From Cladocopium goreaui (lineage: Eukaryota; Sar; Dinophyceae; Suessiales; Symbiodiniaceae), in the NCBI GenBank assembly GCA_947184155.2, contig CAMXCT020001082.1:1-64000 (forward strand): a DNA stretch of 64,000 nt, written 5' to 3'. This document shows, piece by piece, positions 1 to 12,500 of this stretch. Both the position numbers and the translations under genes were made by a program. Below the pieces are notes generated by a model that was given only the letters and a program-made list of their open reading frames with translations, had not been told where the DNA came from and ran no database searches. Each line of letters opens with the position of its first letter. The stretch's first letter is position 1.

Positions 1-898
1 GTCATCTCAGGATCATCCTCTTTTCCAGGAACAACATGCTATTTTTGCTCATCCAATCATTAGTCTAAGGTTTTTTTTTCTTCGGAAAACCCACCACATC
101 TCAGAAAAAAAATTGCCATGGTTCTCTGTAAATTTTCTCCCTAAAAACAACCCATTGATCCAAGGCATAAAAAAACGTCATTTTACCACGGCACAGCCAT
201 ATCAAAGCATAGCTCGCTGACTGGAGCGAAGTGCCAAGCCGGAACCACTGCTGAATAAAAAACCATAACCACCAATATATAATAAGATCATATATAAGAA
301 TATATATATATAATATATATATATATACATAGATATAAGATGATATAAGAATCCTGGTCATTGAGAAACATCAAACAACTTCTAATATGAACTTATCATC
401 CCTATCAAGACACACAAATAAAAACCATTACTCCTTTACTTTGAGCCGTAGTCGTTCCCATTGGCACTTGCCATTGGCACTTGCCATTGGTTCATCGCCC
501 CTTTAATTTTTTTAAGACGTGGAAGGCATCCCGGCCAATCCACAGGGAAGAAAAGAAAATTGGGCTTGTTCATGGTTGACTTCGAAGATGTTGATCTTCG
601 GGCAATTCATTGGGCATCTAGCAGCGCCAGCTGTTGATCCTTTCACTTCCTGCCGGAATTTGAACTTCTGTTCATCAAATAGGAGCTGTGGGAGTATAGT
701 GAAGTGGTGATGTGTATGTCCCTACCGCTACCAATTCAGAACATGTGAAGTCATTGGATCCGCTAGTGCCCTAGGTCACGGCAGTGCATGCAACGCATCT
801 GCTGGAAAAAGCCTCTGGAACGGATGCAAACTGGGCGGTGGTTGACCCACAGCTTCTGACCTAGTCAACTATACTGCTAGTTTGCAAATCATTGAAAA

Positions 899-1633
899 TC
901 AAAAGTTCATCGCCTGTATGTCACTTCCTTCAACATCTTGGTATTCTCCCTCATCCATGCCTGGAATCTCTAGCTGCTTCTTGCAGGAGGGGCAGGTTGG
1001 AGAGAATGCCTTGACCAACCATTTGGAGATACAACTTCGATGGAAACAATGGCCACAGGGAAGCCGATTCACCGATCCCTGTGAAGCCATGTCATCCAAA
1101 CACACTGGACAAGCGTCAGCAACGCCTTCCATCTGTGGCGCCTCCTGAAGCATCGCTTCCACTTTCGCCACACGGACCCTGAGCTCCTCTGACCTACGAT
1201 GTTGACGGAGCAGGATGTGGTGCTCACGACTCAAACGAAGAGAGATTTCCATCTTCAAAGTTCGGGCGTAGCGGAGCTCATCCAACATGTCCTGGATGCT
1301 GCTGTGGCCATTCACATTCAGAATGGGCCTATCATGAACCACGGGATCGTCAGATTTCTGGTTCCACTTGCCTACAGGAGTGCCGTTCCGGTTGATGCTA
1401 GCAATCACCAAATCATCTTGGCCTTCTGCGTGCAAGGTCTGAATACCCCAGGCTTCCAGGCCTTCGCGGCTCAGCTTCACCTGGTAGGTACCCGACTGGC
1501 GCATGCGTTGGTCGAAGAAAGTCGTTCCGAAGCAACTCATGGCGGGGAGAGGAGCACGCAATCCGCACGGCAAAAAGGCGGTGAACTTTTTGAGAAAAAA
1601 CTGAAAAAGGGACAACATGAGCAGCCCCCCCAT
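899..1633 (-). CDS. PDZ-like plus RING-H2 finger protein, intronless, nested in the PKS gene
   Basis: Single open frame of up to 244 codons. Residues ~48-135 look like a PDZ fold, with YQVKLSREG, an I-x-x-I-x-x-x-G strand, KWN and a DRPILNVNG loop. Residues ~137-165 are charged and helical, probably coiled coil. Residues 175-217 form a RING-H2 finger, with Cys175, Cys178, Cys193, His195, His198, Cys201, Cys214 and Cys217 all in place. RING-H2 proteins are usually E3 ubiquitin ligases that bind an E2 through the finger; that role is inferred from the family. The first Met is at 1633; Met32 (1538-1540) is an equally good start, and the intervening hydrophobic segment has no clear role. It lies on the PKS strand, downstream of the last KR_B exon found (2262). 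The intact RING and lack of stops argue for a functional gene. Confidence 0.78.
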   Translation of the reverse strand: MGGLLMLSLFQFFLKKFTAFLPCGLRAPLPAMSCFGTTFFDQRMRQSGTYQVKLSREGLEAWGIQTLHAEGQDDLVIASINRNGTPVGKWNQKSDDPVVHDRPILNVNGHSSIQDMLDELRYARTLKMEISLRLSREHHILLRQHRRSEELRVRVAKVEAMLQEAPQMEGVADACPVCLDDMASQGSVNRLPCGHCFHRSCISKWLVKAFSPTCPSCKKQLEIPGMDEGEYQDVEGSDIQAMNF

Positions 1634-1744
1634 GTCACCCCTATGTCATGAGGGGTACTGGTGGGTTGAGAACACATTTTCCATCAAAACACCATGGAAA
1701 ACACTGGAAAACCATCGGTCATGCGCGCATGTAGAAATCATCAC

Positions 1745-1799
1745 CAAGCAACAGTCCAGGCAAAAGCTGAAGCCGCTTCAATTGATCTTGTAAACGCTT
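1745..1799 (-). CDS. Possible small exon of KR_B or of the RING gene
   Basis: After the acceptor GGTCAG|AAGCG the minus strand reads KRLQDQLKRLQLLPGLLLG and then a GT donor (G|GTGATG). It is amphipathic, helix-like sequence that would suit the helix after the SRSG strand of a KR. It also lies only about 110 bp upstream of the RING reading frame and could be its 5' exon. There is no motif to decide between these. Confidence 0.3.
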
Positions 1800-2261
1800 C
1801 TGACCTCGAGTGGTGAAACATGGTGAAACTGACGCAGCCCGGACCATCGGCTGGATGATTGTGATTCTAAAAGAGCATGATGGAGCCACCTACTACTCAT
1901 TGTTGGTGGCCAAATCAGAACATAGCACCAACAATAAACCATGGCAAGCTACTGATTTCAACTAAAACTAGGGCCATAAAGAAACACACCCTTTGCTGGA
2001 CTACAGAAGAGTGGCAGTTGGACATTTCTGATTGATTGGAATATTGGTCCATGGGGACCATCATCCGACAAAGACATGTTTGTTTCCGCTCCCCAAATGT
2101 CTACCCTCCAGTAATTTAAGACCTTGCAATGGAACATCACCCATTTATAGATTGATTAGCATCCATATTCACATTGAAAGTTGGGATTTTCCATTTCTAT
2201 GTTAATATAACTAAGATAAAGATATCCCACCCTTAAAAAAAACAGTGACTTCCATCCAAGC

Positions 2262-3570
2262 GCGCCTTCCGCCACGCATCCACTGCGGGAAGTGAGCAAA
2301 AGACCTGCCACGGATTTCTGTGGGTTCCAACTCGCCTTGAATGGGGGTTGTAGCAGGGAACTGGGGTTACAACCGACCTAGATATAATGTGTATATATAT
2401 ATAATATTCGTATATATATATATAATATTCTATAATTATATGTATATATATATACATATAATATTATACACATTATCTTTGAATAATTGAGCTCCTGGAA
2501 GAGAACAGCATGTTCTCTCATCTCTCTGGATGTTCTCTATTTATATGCCAGTGGCCACCCAAGCCCAGCTACAAGCGCAGAGGCAGATAATTCTTTATCT
2601 TCACTGAGGCTCAAGGATCGCAAAGAAGGAAAATCAAACAAGGAATAACCTGTAATAATTATGTATTATAAAACCAACAATAATAGGGGTAATACGATAA
2701 TATGTATTATAACATGGTTCATTATTATATAAGTTTATTCATTGTAATAGAGATACCCAAAGATGTTCCATCTTAACAATCCATCCAATCTAACCATTAA
2801 GACATATTGGAAAAACGGCAAACACATCACATATAAAATGACATTAAATCACCAAGCAATCTCATAGAACATCAGTGAAAATCAGTGAAATTACATATAT
2901 CTATATCAGTGAGAATTATACATCAATACAAATCACTGAATCATAGAACATCACATCTAGCAGTTGCCGTTCTTACCTGCAATCACTGATGTTCCATGAT
3001 TAATCACTGAGTATGGGAGAACTATTGTCTATCTAGATTAGATTATATTTCTAACATAGATATGATATCTATCAATATCTATTAATCAATCACTGATGGT
3101 TTTTATTCGTAATTAAACCGTCAACAATAATCAATAATAATTAGCCATAAACCATTAATAAACCATAAATACTGTTATTATCAAACATAGAGGATCTATT
3201 ACCCGCTGGTAATTTAACATACATAGCTATAGAACATGGCACATAGAACTAGTTGATTTACCGAACTTAAAGATTGTGATTTTCCAGTTCGCAAACTGTT
3301 AGTTTACCAGAGGGCAACTACATGTTTGTTGGGTATATCCCATAAAATCCCATTAAATCACCAGTTCCCCTCATTAAATCAGCATTTTCAGCAGTTAAAT
3401 CAGAATTTTCAGCCGTTAAATCACCATTTTCAGCAGTTAAATCACACTTTTCCTTCATTAAATCACCATTGACCCATGGCGCCTGGTGCCCCCAGGGCCA
3501 CCAACTCCTCTGCCGCTACCAGGCCCAAACCGCCCAGACCACCGGTGACCAGCTGCAGCCCTTGCTTGAC
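2262..3570 (-). CDS. PKS ketoreductase B, start of NADPH-binding subdomain, 2 exons
   Basis: Exon 3483-3570 carries [19 protein letters not shown], the GGxGxxG dinucleotide-binding loop. It ends on a GC donor (CCAG|GCGCCA) in phase 1 and joins exon ~2262-2304, which gives GLLLTSRSG, the next conserved KR strand. The catalytic Lys, Ser and Tyr exons would lie further downstream and are not recognised inside this window; they probably lie beyond its left edge. The 3' end of the second exon is uncertain. Confidence 0.8.
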
Positions 3571-6500
3571 CTGGCTTTCGAAAGGGTGGAATCGTTTTAA
3601 AAATAACCATGGTTAGCTGAGTTAGCTGGTTGGTGGTATAGGTTGTAACTATGGCCAGTTAGTCTATAACTATGGTTAAAAGCTGCTGGGTGATAACTAT
3701 GGTTATTGCAATTCTCACCCAGGTGGATCTATTCAAGATCTACTCAAGATCGACCGAGTCATGGTATACCTACCCCTCTGAAAAATATGACTTCGTCAGT
3801 TGGGATGATGAAATTCCCAATATACGGAGAAATAAAAAATCTTCCAAACCACCAACCAGACAATGGTTAGTAACTGCCCTAAGTGGCTTTTCCTGTTCAT
3901 GACGCTGGGTTATAACTATGGTTAGCGCCTTCGAATCCCTGTAGTATTTCCCCAACCACTTGCTACGGTGCTGGCACGATTCAGCCAAATCTTTGCATAT
4001 CAGCCTCCTCCCATCAACGCCAGAAAGAGTGAGCGAGGCTGAATCTCCCCTTCAAAAGCTCTGTATAAATTTCTGATGAAAGATCCCTGTATCGCTGGTT
4101 CATCATTTCTCATCATTTTTCACGAAAAACAAATCAAAAAACAGCCTGAAACCTCCCATCCCGCCATATCCCGCCTGTGTTGCCATCTTCTCTGCATCTC
4201 TCATAGCATCCTGCCTCTGCAGCTGCAACGCCTCCTGTGGCGCCTCCACCACCCGCGGCACCCGACGTCCAGCGCTACCCGTGATAGCCTCCACGTCGTT
4301 GTCGGCGCCTTGAAGCTCCAGGGCCACGGCCTGAAGGCGAACAGATTCCTTCTGCTTCGGCTGGAAAAAATGGAGCGAATCTTGGGGATTTTCAGAGATT
4401 TTCGTGGATTTTGAACTTGTTTTTTTCCATGGACGGTTGGGATTGAAGGGAAAAACCCATGGATTTTGTGGCTGGATCTTAAGCCGTCTGCTTGTGGGCT
4501 GATGGGATGATGGCGATGAAATCTCCAGTCCATCCACTGCTTGATGGTGGTTTCTGGTGGGCCGTGTGACAAACCCATTTACCCTCTGGTAAACTAACAC
4601 AACTATGTAAAATCACCATTTTTAATGGGACAATTCACATAAATTCACTATAAATGGTGATTTTCCATGATTTTCCATAGTTATGTTAAATTACCAGAGG
4701 GTATATAGAGTGATTCTGACTTCTGCCAGTTTCTCAACACTAGTTTTCTGGAATCGATTTCAAGGGACTTAAAGTTGATGGTAACAAAATCCTACACGTA
4801 CCCTTGTGATTGCCGTCCAGCCCTTCACAACCCATCGTTCGCAAAGCCTTGGCCACGTCCTGATTGGTTGCCTTGGACTGAGCACATCATACAGCCCTAA
4901 CGTCAACAGCTGGATGAACAAACCCTGGTTGATTTTAAGAGGTGATAAGTTGCTACTAAAATGCTATCCCGCCAATGAAACATCCTAGGGGTTTAAGCCA
5001 GGGGTGGCATCTCAATGTATCAACATTTTGCCCATGAATTTCCCCTGAACAAACCGTCGTTTGGGGATCATCATGATCATCCTCGCAGTCTACGAAGACT
5101 CTTCTGGATCTAAACTTAGAAACATCGTCCAAAAAAACATCAGAAAACTCTAACTGAGCAGTGTTCAAAACCCTCATCCCTTCAGATTTCTAGGGGCTCT
5201 CACCCCTACTGTGGATGGAAGAAATCCTGCACCAGTTGATAGATGGTTTATCCCACTATTTATAGGGTTTCAACCATCCTTTTGGTGGTGCAGGATTTCT
5301 CCCAACAGTATCAGGGTTGTTGGATGGTTTTGGTCACTGAATCCAATCCTGGCGGCTTTGAGATCCACATCCAACGCCTTGATGACCAGCCGTGGCATCT
5401 CGATCCGCGCGGAGCGCAGCAGACCCCACAGCGCACAGGCGCCGTCGAAGGAGGCTCCGGCCTCGTGCGCGCCGCGCGTGACGACCAGCAGCAGCTTGGG
5501 ATCTTCGGCCGTGGCGGCAGCTTGCAGGAAGACCAGCAACTGTTCCAAGGCCTTCCATGGAGAAAGGTAGGGGGGGTAGGGGGATGTCATATGAACCATG
5601 AAAATCCATGGGATGGTATGACTGTGATATGATGTAAATTGATGTAATAGGATATGATGTAATTAAATGTAATTAATGACTCGAATCCTGATATTTGCAC
5701 AATACATATCACCGTTTTCAGTGATGAATCACCAAGAACCACTAGTGACACTAGTGAACCACCAACTGATAATGACACACATGGTTTTTCCATTTTCAAG
5801 AAGGATGAACAAAGGAGGAAGACAAACTGTGAATAAAAAGTTGCTTTCCCTGGTATAGTCCCCTCCTGGCTTTCCGTTCCACTCATTTTTTGTCACTGGG
5901 ATAGCCTCTTGGTGCACTCAACTTCTGACTCCATTGCCAAACAAGGAAAGAAAGGGCTGAACCTTGACTATTTAGGTATCTTTGCAACTCATGCTTAGCA
6001 TCATCTTCAAAACGTCAACTGTCCCAACGGCCAGGTCTGTTGCAAAACCACCGCTATGCCATGTAATGCCATGGACGTACACTTCTCAAGCAGGCTGTAC
6101 TCTACGATTTTCAACCAATCTAAAACTGCCTGCTGTACTACTGGGTCCCCAGTTTCTGGGATTTCTTTCCTATCAAACCAACGGTGCCAAACAGGAAATT
6201 TATACAGCATCGCGGGGAAAATATCTGAATCTCCCGCAAGAAAATCAAGAATCCACATTCAGCTAGAAGAAACTTGTAGTAATGGGAATAAGTATGTAGA
6301 ATAATCGGATATGAGTCGCGCATATTCAGCAGCAATCAGCCCCATCCACCCCCTTTTTCTTGACCGTCAACATCTCCACCGGACATGGCTCATCCCTTCC
6401 CAAGCCACCTTCATGGATGGCTCCCCACTGGGGGTTTCCGCGTCAGCACAGAAGATTGCTGCAGGGCGACCCTTCATGGCCTCATGAGTTGTGGATAGAA

Positions 6501-9500
6501 ACAACATGTGCTGCACTTGGATCTGCTTGGTGGTATACCTACCCCTCTGAAAAATATGAGTCAGTTGAGATGATGAAATTCCCAACTGAATGGAAAAAAA
6601 CCTGTTCCAAACCACCAACCAGGGATTCTTGCCAGCATCCATGGCGCCCAAAATGGAGATCTCTACATGTGGGACCAATATTTCAAACATCTTATCGAAG
6701 GAACAAACGTGTCAATGCTGCACTTTCTGAGTATTTTTACACATTTTACATAACACGAAGCTGGTTGGTGGTGCAATAACCATCTTGAATGGGGTTGGGA
6801 TGACATCCCATATATGAAATGGAAAAATAAACAATCTTCCAAACCACCAACCAGACAGTATTGTTTGAATTACCAGTTTTGGCCGAACATTCAAGGACAT
6901 CTATGATCTTACTGCCGTCACATTTGATAGGTGATACTCTGGGCAACAGGTGCCCCGCCGGTGTGAGAACCATGGAAACTGGCACCCAAAGAAGAGGTAC
7001 TCGGTCTGCTTCGCGTTTTGTCGTTTGCTTGGCGCTTTGAATCCATCACAGAGCTATTATAGTTACCAGCTATAATATAGTTGACTATAGCAACTATAAT
7101 AGCTCTAACGATATACCAACTATAACTATGCTATAGTCATTATAGTTGGAAGCTACATGGTCATCCCAAATAGCTATGGTATGCAAGTTGAAGCCACCCA
7201 GCAGGCCCAAGATCAGGACCGGCCTCAGCCATCTTGTTGGGCTCGGAAAGTTGCACGGCCACCTGGGTTGAAATGGGACGATCGCCACCACGGAGAGACA
7301 GTAGGATCTTCTGCAAACACATTAAGGCAAACAAGCACGGAAGGACACATTCATACACATGCATGTGTGCACACCATTGCACATCACTATGTAGATACGA
7401 ATATGAACAGCACAATTTGGAATATCAAACGTGCAATAAGCGGGTCGTGGGGGGTTCTTGGTGGGTACAACAGCGAATTCATGGGTGTATGTGTCCGCCG
7501 TCAATGCTTTTGTCCCAGTTTTTGAGGGGTCATCAGATGCATACCCCAAACAAGTATAAACATGTTGGCTATAACGCCTGGATCACTTGGTTTGTGAAGT
7601 GCTCAAAACACCAATATGAATATGTGTTCCTTGCTAGCCAGTTGCTTTCTGGTTAAGTCCCCAAATTTTAAGGGGTAGGTTGCATCATATTCCACTTTTG
7701 TTGGTGAATTCCACCACTATTGTTGGTATAATCTCCACGTTTGTTGCCCACATTCTCATTTGATATGCCGCAAAAACAAGCAATGCATGGAACCACAGGG
7801 TTGGCAATCTCGATAGACTGTCCAAACATCCCCCAACCCCCTGTGGCAAAAGCAAGAAATACATTGAAATACGCATTTTGCCTTGGTGAACTTGACTCTC
7901 CCATTTTTTGGATATTTTTGGGAACATTCCCCCCATTTTATGTTCCCAAATCCTCAGTTTTCTGCCCCCTTCCTTGTTGTTCCTCCAAGGCACTGCCTTC
8001 GGCAGCGCCTTCAGCAACTCATCGGACAGGCTCTGAGTGGCCAGCACGGCAGTTCCTTCCACCAGGCCGGAGGTCGGAACCACATCGGCAGGCAACCAAT
8101 CCTTGGCTGCACGCTTCAAGGTGGATGTCACATCCCAAACGGGCCTATCAGATCTACCCTCTGGTAATTTAACATAGCTATGGAAAATCACAATTTTTAA
8201 TGGGAAAATCCACTATAAATGGCCATATTCAATAGCTACGTTAAATTACCAGAGGGTATCAGATCTATCCGAAGAAACATGCTGGTGAACTGGGTTCATC
8301 ACATCTGGATGGAAACGGATCTGGAGGCTTGAACCAGTTTGAAACTGCCAATTTTTTCTATCTGTTACCCTCTGGTAAATTAACATAGACCCTGGCAGTC
8401 ATCGGGGTTGGAAGACTAGTTTCCATTAAAAATGGGTGATTTTCAGGGTCTATGTTAATTTACTGGAGGGTAAGTCATCAGGTACCCCACAGACGTCCCG
8501 TAATTCAGAGGTGCTGCCTGCCACCGCACTGTGCAACATGGTGGCAGTTTGTCTGCTGGGACATGGGGGTGTAAACACGTGGACAAAGAAGTAGCTGATT
8601 TGTTCAAGTCATGCCAATTCGTTCATATCAGTTTCACCAAATGCCAAAAACGACTTGTTTCCATGAGATCCAAAATTCATCTGCAGAACATATCAGAACA
8701 TGTTTTCAAATTGCAGATTCTGGAGCAGTCCAAGAGTCTTCCAAGTACAGAACTGTCTTCATCCATTCCCTCCATGGTTTCAACACCTGCCGGCGACCCG
8801 AGCCTTCCTTTCCGTGCTGATCCCAGTTCCAGTTCTGAAAAAGTTTGCAAAGACCAACCATCTTATCTGGGTAAATTATACTATTTCACTATATAACCTG
8901 AATGAAGGCCATAAAAGGGGATGATTTCCCTATAAAAGCCATGATTGCCATGTTGACAAACTCTCATTTTTTCATGACTCGGAGGGTATCTGCATCCTGC
9001 GGCTGGATCAGCCCGGGGAACGGGGCTAGCACTTTTTGATTATCCGAAAAGAGGAACAAAATGGAACAAATATTTTTCCTTTTCCAGGTTCGATTACCTA
9101 AGGGTAACCCAAATTTCAAGTGGTTAAAACCCAGGTTGCGAGTTACATCACGCTATAGTAACCCCAAAGTAGATCGAAAGGTCAAACTAGAGATATTACC
9201 AAATTCAGCATCTTTTTGGGGGGTTGGGGATGGGTTGACCAGCCCCGTGGCACCTTGCGCGCGAACTTCATGGGTGCCCTCTGGGGCGGTGTGGCGTTCG
9301 TCAGCGTGGCTTCCATCAAACCGTGGCCGTTGGTGCCAGAGAAACCGAAGGAGGACACCTAGGTGGAAGACAAACATCCAGGGCAGTTCAGGATTTTTGG
9401 CAATCTGTCTTTGATTCATTGATATTGTTTGAATTTGTTTGATATGTTTCAGAGTCTCAAGCACACAAGGAAAGCCATTATAGGGATAATTTTCTTCATC

Positions 9501-12500
9501 TTTTCTCACTTTGAAGGGTCTAGCAGAGATACAAACACTCATTGCCCATTTTTTATTGTCTTCAGATGCTTCAGGGAAAAACATGCGTTCGGAAACTCCG
9601 GAAACATCCGGAAACCCATGGATTTTTCCCCTGAAAAATCGAAGGGGTTCAACTCGGTTCTACCGTGGTCACCGAAACCTCAGATGAGAGACACCAGAGC
9701 GCAAGCTGGCACTCTTCCATTCCACCAACTTGTCCGGCCTTGGTGTCCCAACGATGAACGAAGACATGGAAGAAATTTAACAAAGCCACAGCGTCTACTA
9801 AAAACAAATAGGGTCTAAACTTTGGGCACTTATTCGCCTGGAAGTTTGATGAACCACCATGAACCCTCATCATTTTTAATATGTTCTTTGTCTTAGGTTG
9901 CAGCATCTCTCTGTTTCATGGGACACTCTGAGTGCCTGTGATGACATGTACTGAATTCTCTGTAAACTCCCATTTTGACAGGGAATTTCCTCTGCACAGA
10001 GTGCGCAAATCTGGAGCCTTGTCAACTTTCGGTAGCTTCACTCATTCCCCGAGTCCGTGACCTTTCGAGTCTTGGTATACCCAAGATCCAATTTTTACCC
10101 TCGGACGGGATCTCACCGAGGCACATCAAGACGTGGAAGCCCGAGAGATCGATGTTTGGATTCAGTTTTTCCAAGTGCAAATTCGGGGTGATCTGAGCCT
10201 CCAAAGTCGCATCTGGTGACATCATCTCGTGACAGCGCCACAACGGACATCTACTGACTTCCGATCGTCCATCAAAAGCCCAGATCTGTTGCTTCACTTC
10301 CAAGTTTTGATACCACGCTGATCAACTGCTGATCAATTTTCCCAACTTTCCCAACAAAAAATCATTGTTTCTGCTAATTCCAATGCCTTCAACCGCCATT
10401 AAAACATGCCATAGTCGCCCATGGAAATCATCCCACCTTGGTGATGGCCAAAATGACCTTCGAGATGCCGGCAACACCGGCGGAGCCTGGCCATTTTAGG
10501 TGGCATAATTTAGGGGATTTAACCATCAAAAACATGGGGATTTAATATGACTTAATATGATGTTTACTGTGATGAAAAATATGATTCAATAGGATGTGAA
10601 AACTGTGATTTTGATTTGTATAATTGTGTTAATATTGTTTAATGTGATGGGGATGTTTTTGGGAATATAACCAACACAACAGTTTCCTCAGTTTCCCATC
10701 CAAACACAAAAACTGACGGTGGATTTCACCGTCATAGGATGACACTGATGACATTTTATGGTGAGTTATGGGGGATAGAATGGGATATAGAACCATAGTG
10801 AACAATATATTGAGATGATATATAGGCGCAATGATTTTAGGTAACCAAACTGGAATTGGACATTGTTAGAAATTCATACAAACCCATTTTTTGTGAGTTT
10901 CAGCGAATCTTTTTGCGATAGACCATGAATTTTGGCCATAGGAGGAGTTGACTGGAATGTTTTCAACACTTCTTGGATTAGTGGCATTTAGATCGTGAAA
11001 CAAACTGGGAGGTGCTTCAACCATCTTCGACGCTGCAGTATCAAACATGAAGTCATGGCTCTGTCTCCTTCTGCTTCGTCATGAAAATAAGAATATTACG
11101 GACACATGAGCAGTGTTCAAAATCCATCAAAATCCCCAATATATTGGGTAGATTTGGGTAGTATAATCCCCTATAATCATCAGCCAACCAGGGTTTAGCA
11201 GCCACTGCTCACATGGCCCCAAAAGCTTGGAACCCATTTTCAGCTGGGAAACGGTTCATGGCTGGGGCAGAAAATGTTTGGACACACTAATATTTATTCT
11301 GACATTTTGGTCATTCATGGTCATTCAATAAATACAGTATAAATACAGTATAAGTACAGTATAAATACAGTATAAATATACTTGTTAAATACAGTATAAA
11401 TACAGTATGTCTGGGCTACTGTTGGTACTGTAGTATCTCTGCTGTATCCCAAGATTGGTAATATTTATTTATTTAGTACGAGCACCGTACTTAAGTCACA
11501 TCAGGCGGGAAAAGTCACATCATCCCCATGGCACGGCGGCGATACACAGGTAAGCAGCAGCAAGCAGCAGCAAGCAGCAGCAAGTAGCAGGCAAGCAGCA
11601 GGCAAGCAGCGCCCCCTTGAAAGAATGATCAAATATATTTTTTAAAATCAACGCAATAAAAAAAAAGAACTTTTTCCAGGCGCACGGCCCCAAAACAATG
11701 AAATTGTTCAATTACTAAAATTGTGGTGATGCCAAACTTGAACTTTTTCCAGGCGCACGGCCTCCCGATACGACTTTTACAAGCTGATACGACTTAACGC
11801 TAGCGCTTGTAGCTGTATCCTCAGGACCATTGTTGGCTCTTTCCTCGTTATATTTGGTCAGCTAGATGATACATCTCATGACTTATACTGTGCTAGATGG
11901 GGGTTTCCATAAATGGGGGTATCCAAAATGGATGGTTTATAATGGAAAATCCATCCATGGATGATTTGGGGGTAGCCCTATTTCAGGAAACCACACGAAA
12001 CCACCATATCCCATTCATCCTCAGATCTATCCCACAAATAACACCATCTTTGTTTATCATCGCGTCCCCTATCGTCCCCCTACGCGAAGTGCTTCAGTTT
12101 ATCAACCCCTCAAGGGATGGTTACGCCTGAACTGTCTGGTTACGCCCTGACTTTTGGTCCCATAAGGCGCACCTTCCAAGTGCCCAATGTTGCTCTTCGT
12201 GGCAGCCAGGATCAATGGCTGCGATTCGCTGCGGCCTCGACAAGCGCCCGGCGGTTTTTCAAAGCACCGAAAAACCAGAAATGACCGGTGGATCGTTTTG
12301 AGACATACCCAACAGCACTGGTACTGAACGTTTTTGAAGTTAGCCGTTAAATTAACATAAATTAACATAATTAAATTAACATAAATTAACTATTAAATAC
12401 AGTTAAGAAACATGCTCGTTGTACCGACGCGAGTTTTTCGATAAGGTGATGATCCACCGAATGCCGCCAGTCGGATGCTCGAAATACTCCACAAAAAAGG

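Noticed and set aside
5211..5632. Two plus-strand frames of 119 and 129 codons
   Set aside because: Antisense to the KR_B exon 5357-5551, whose minus-strand translation shows clear PKS motifs.
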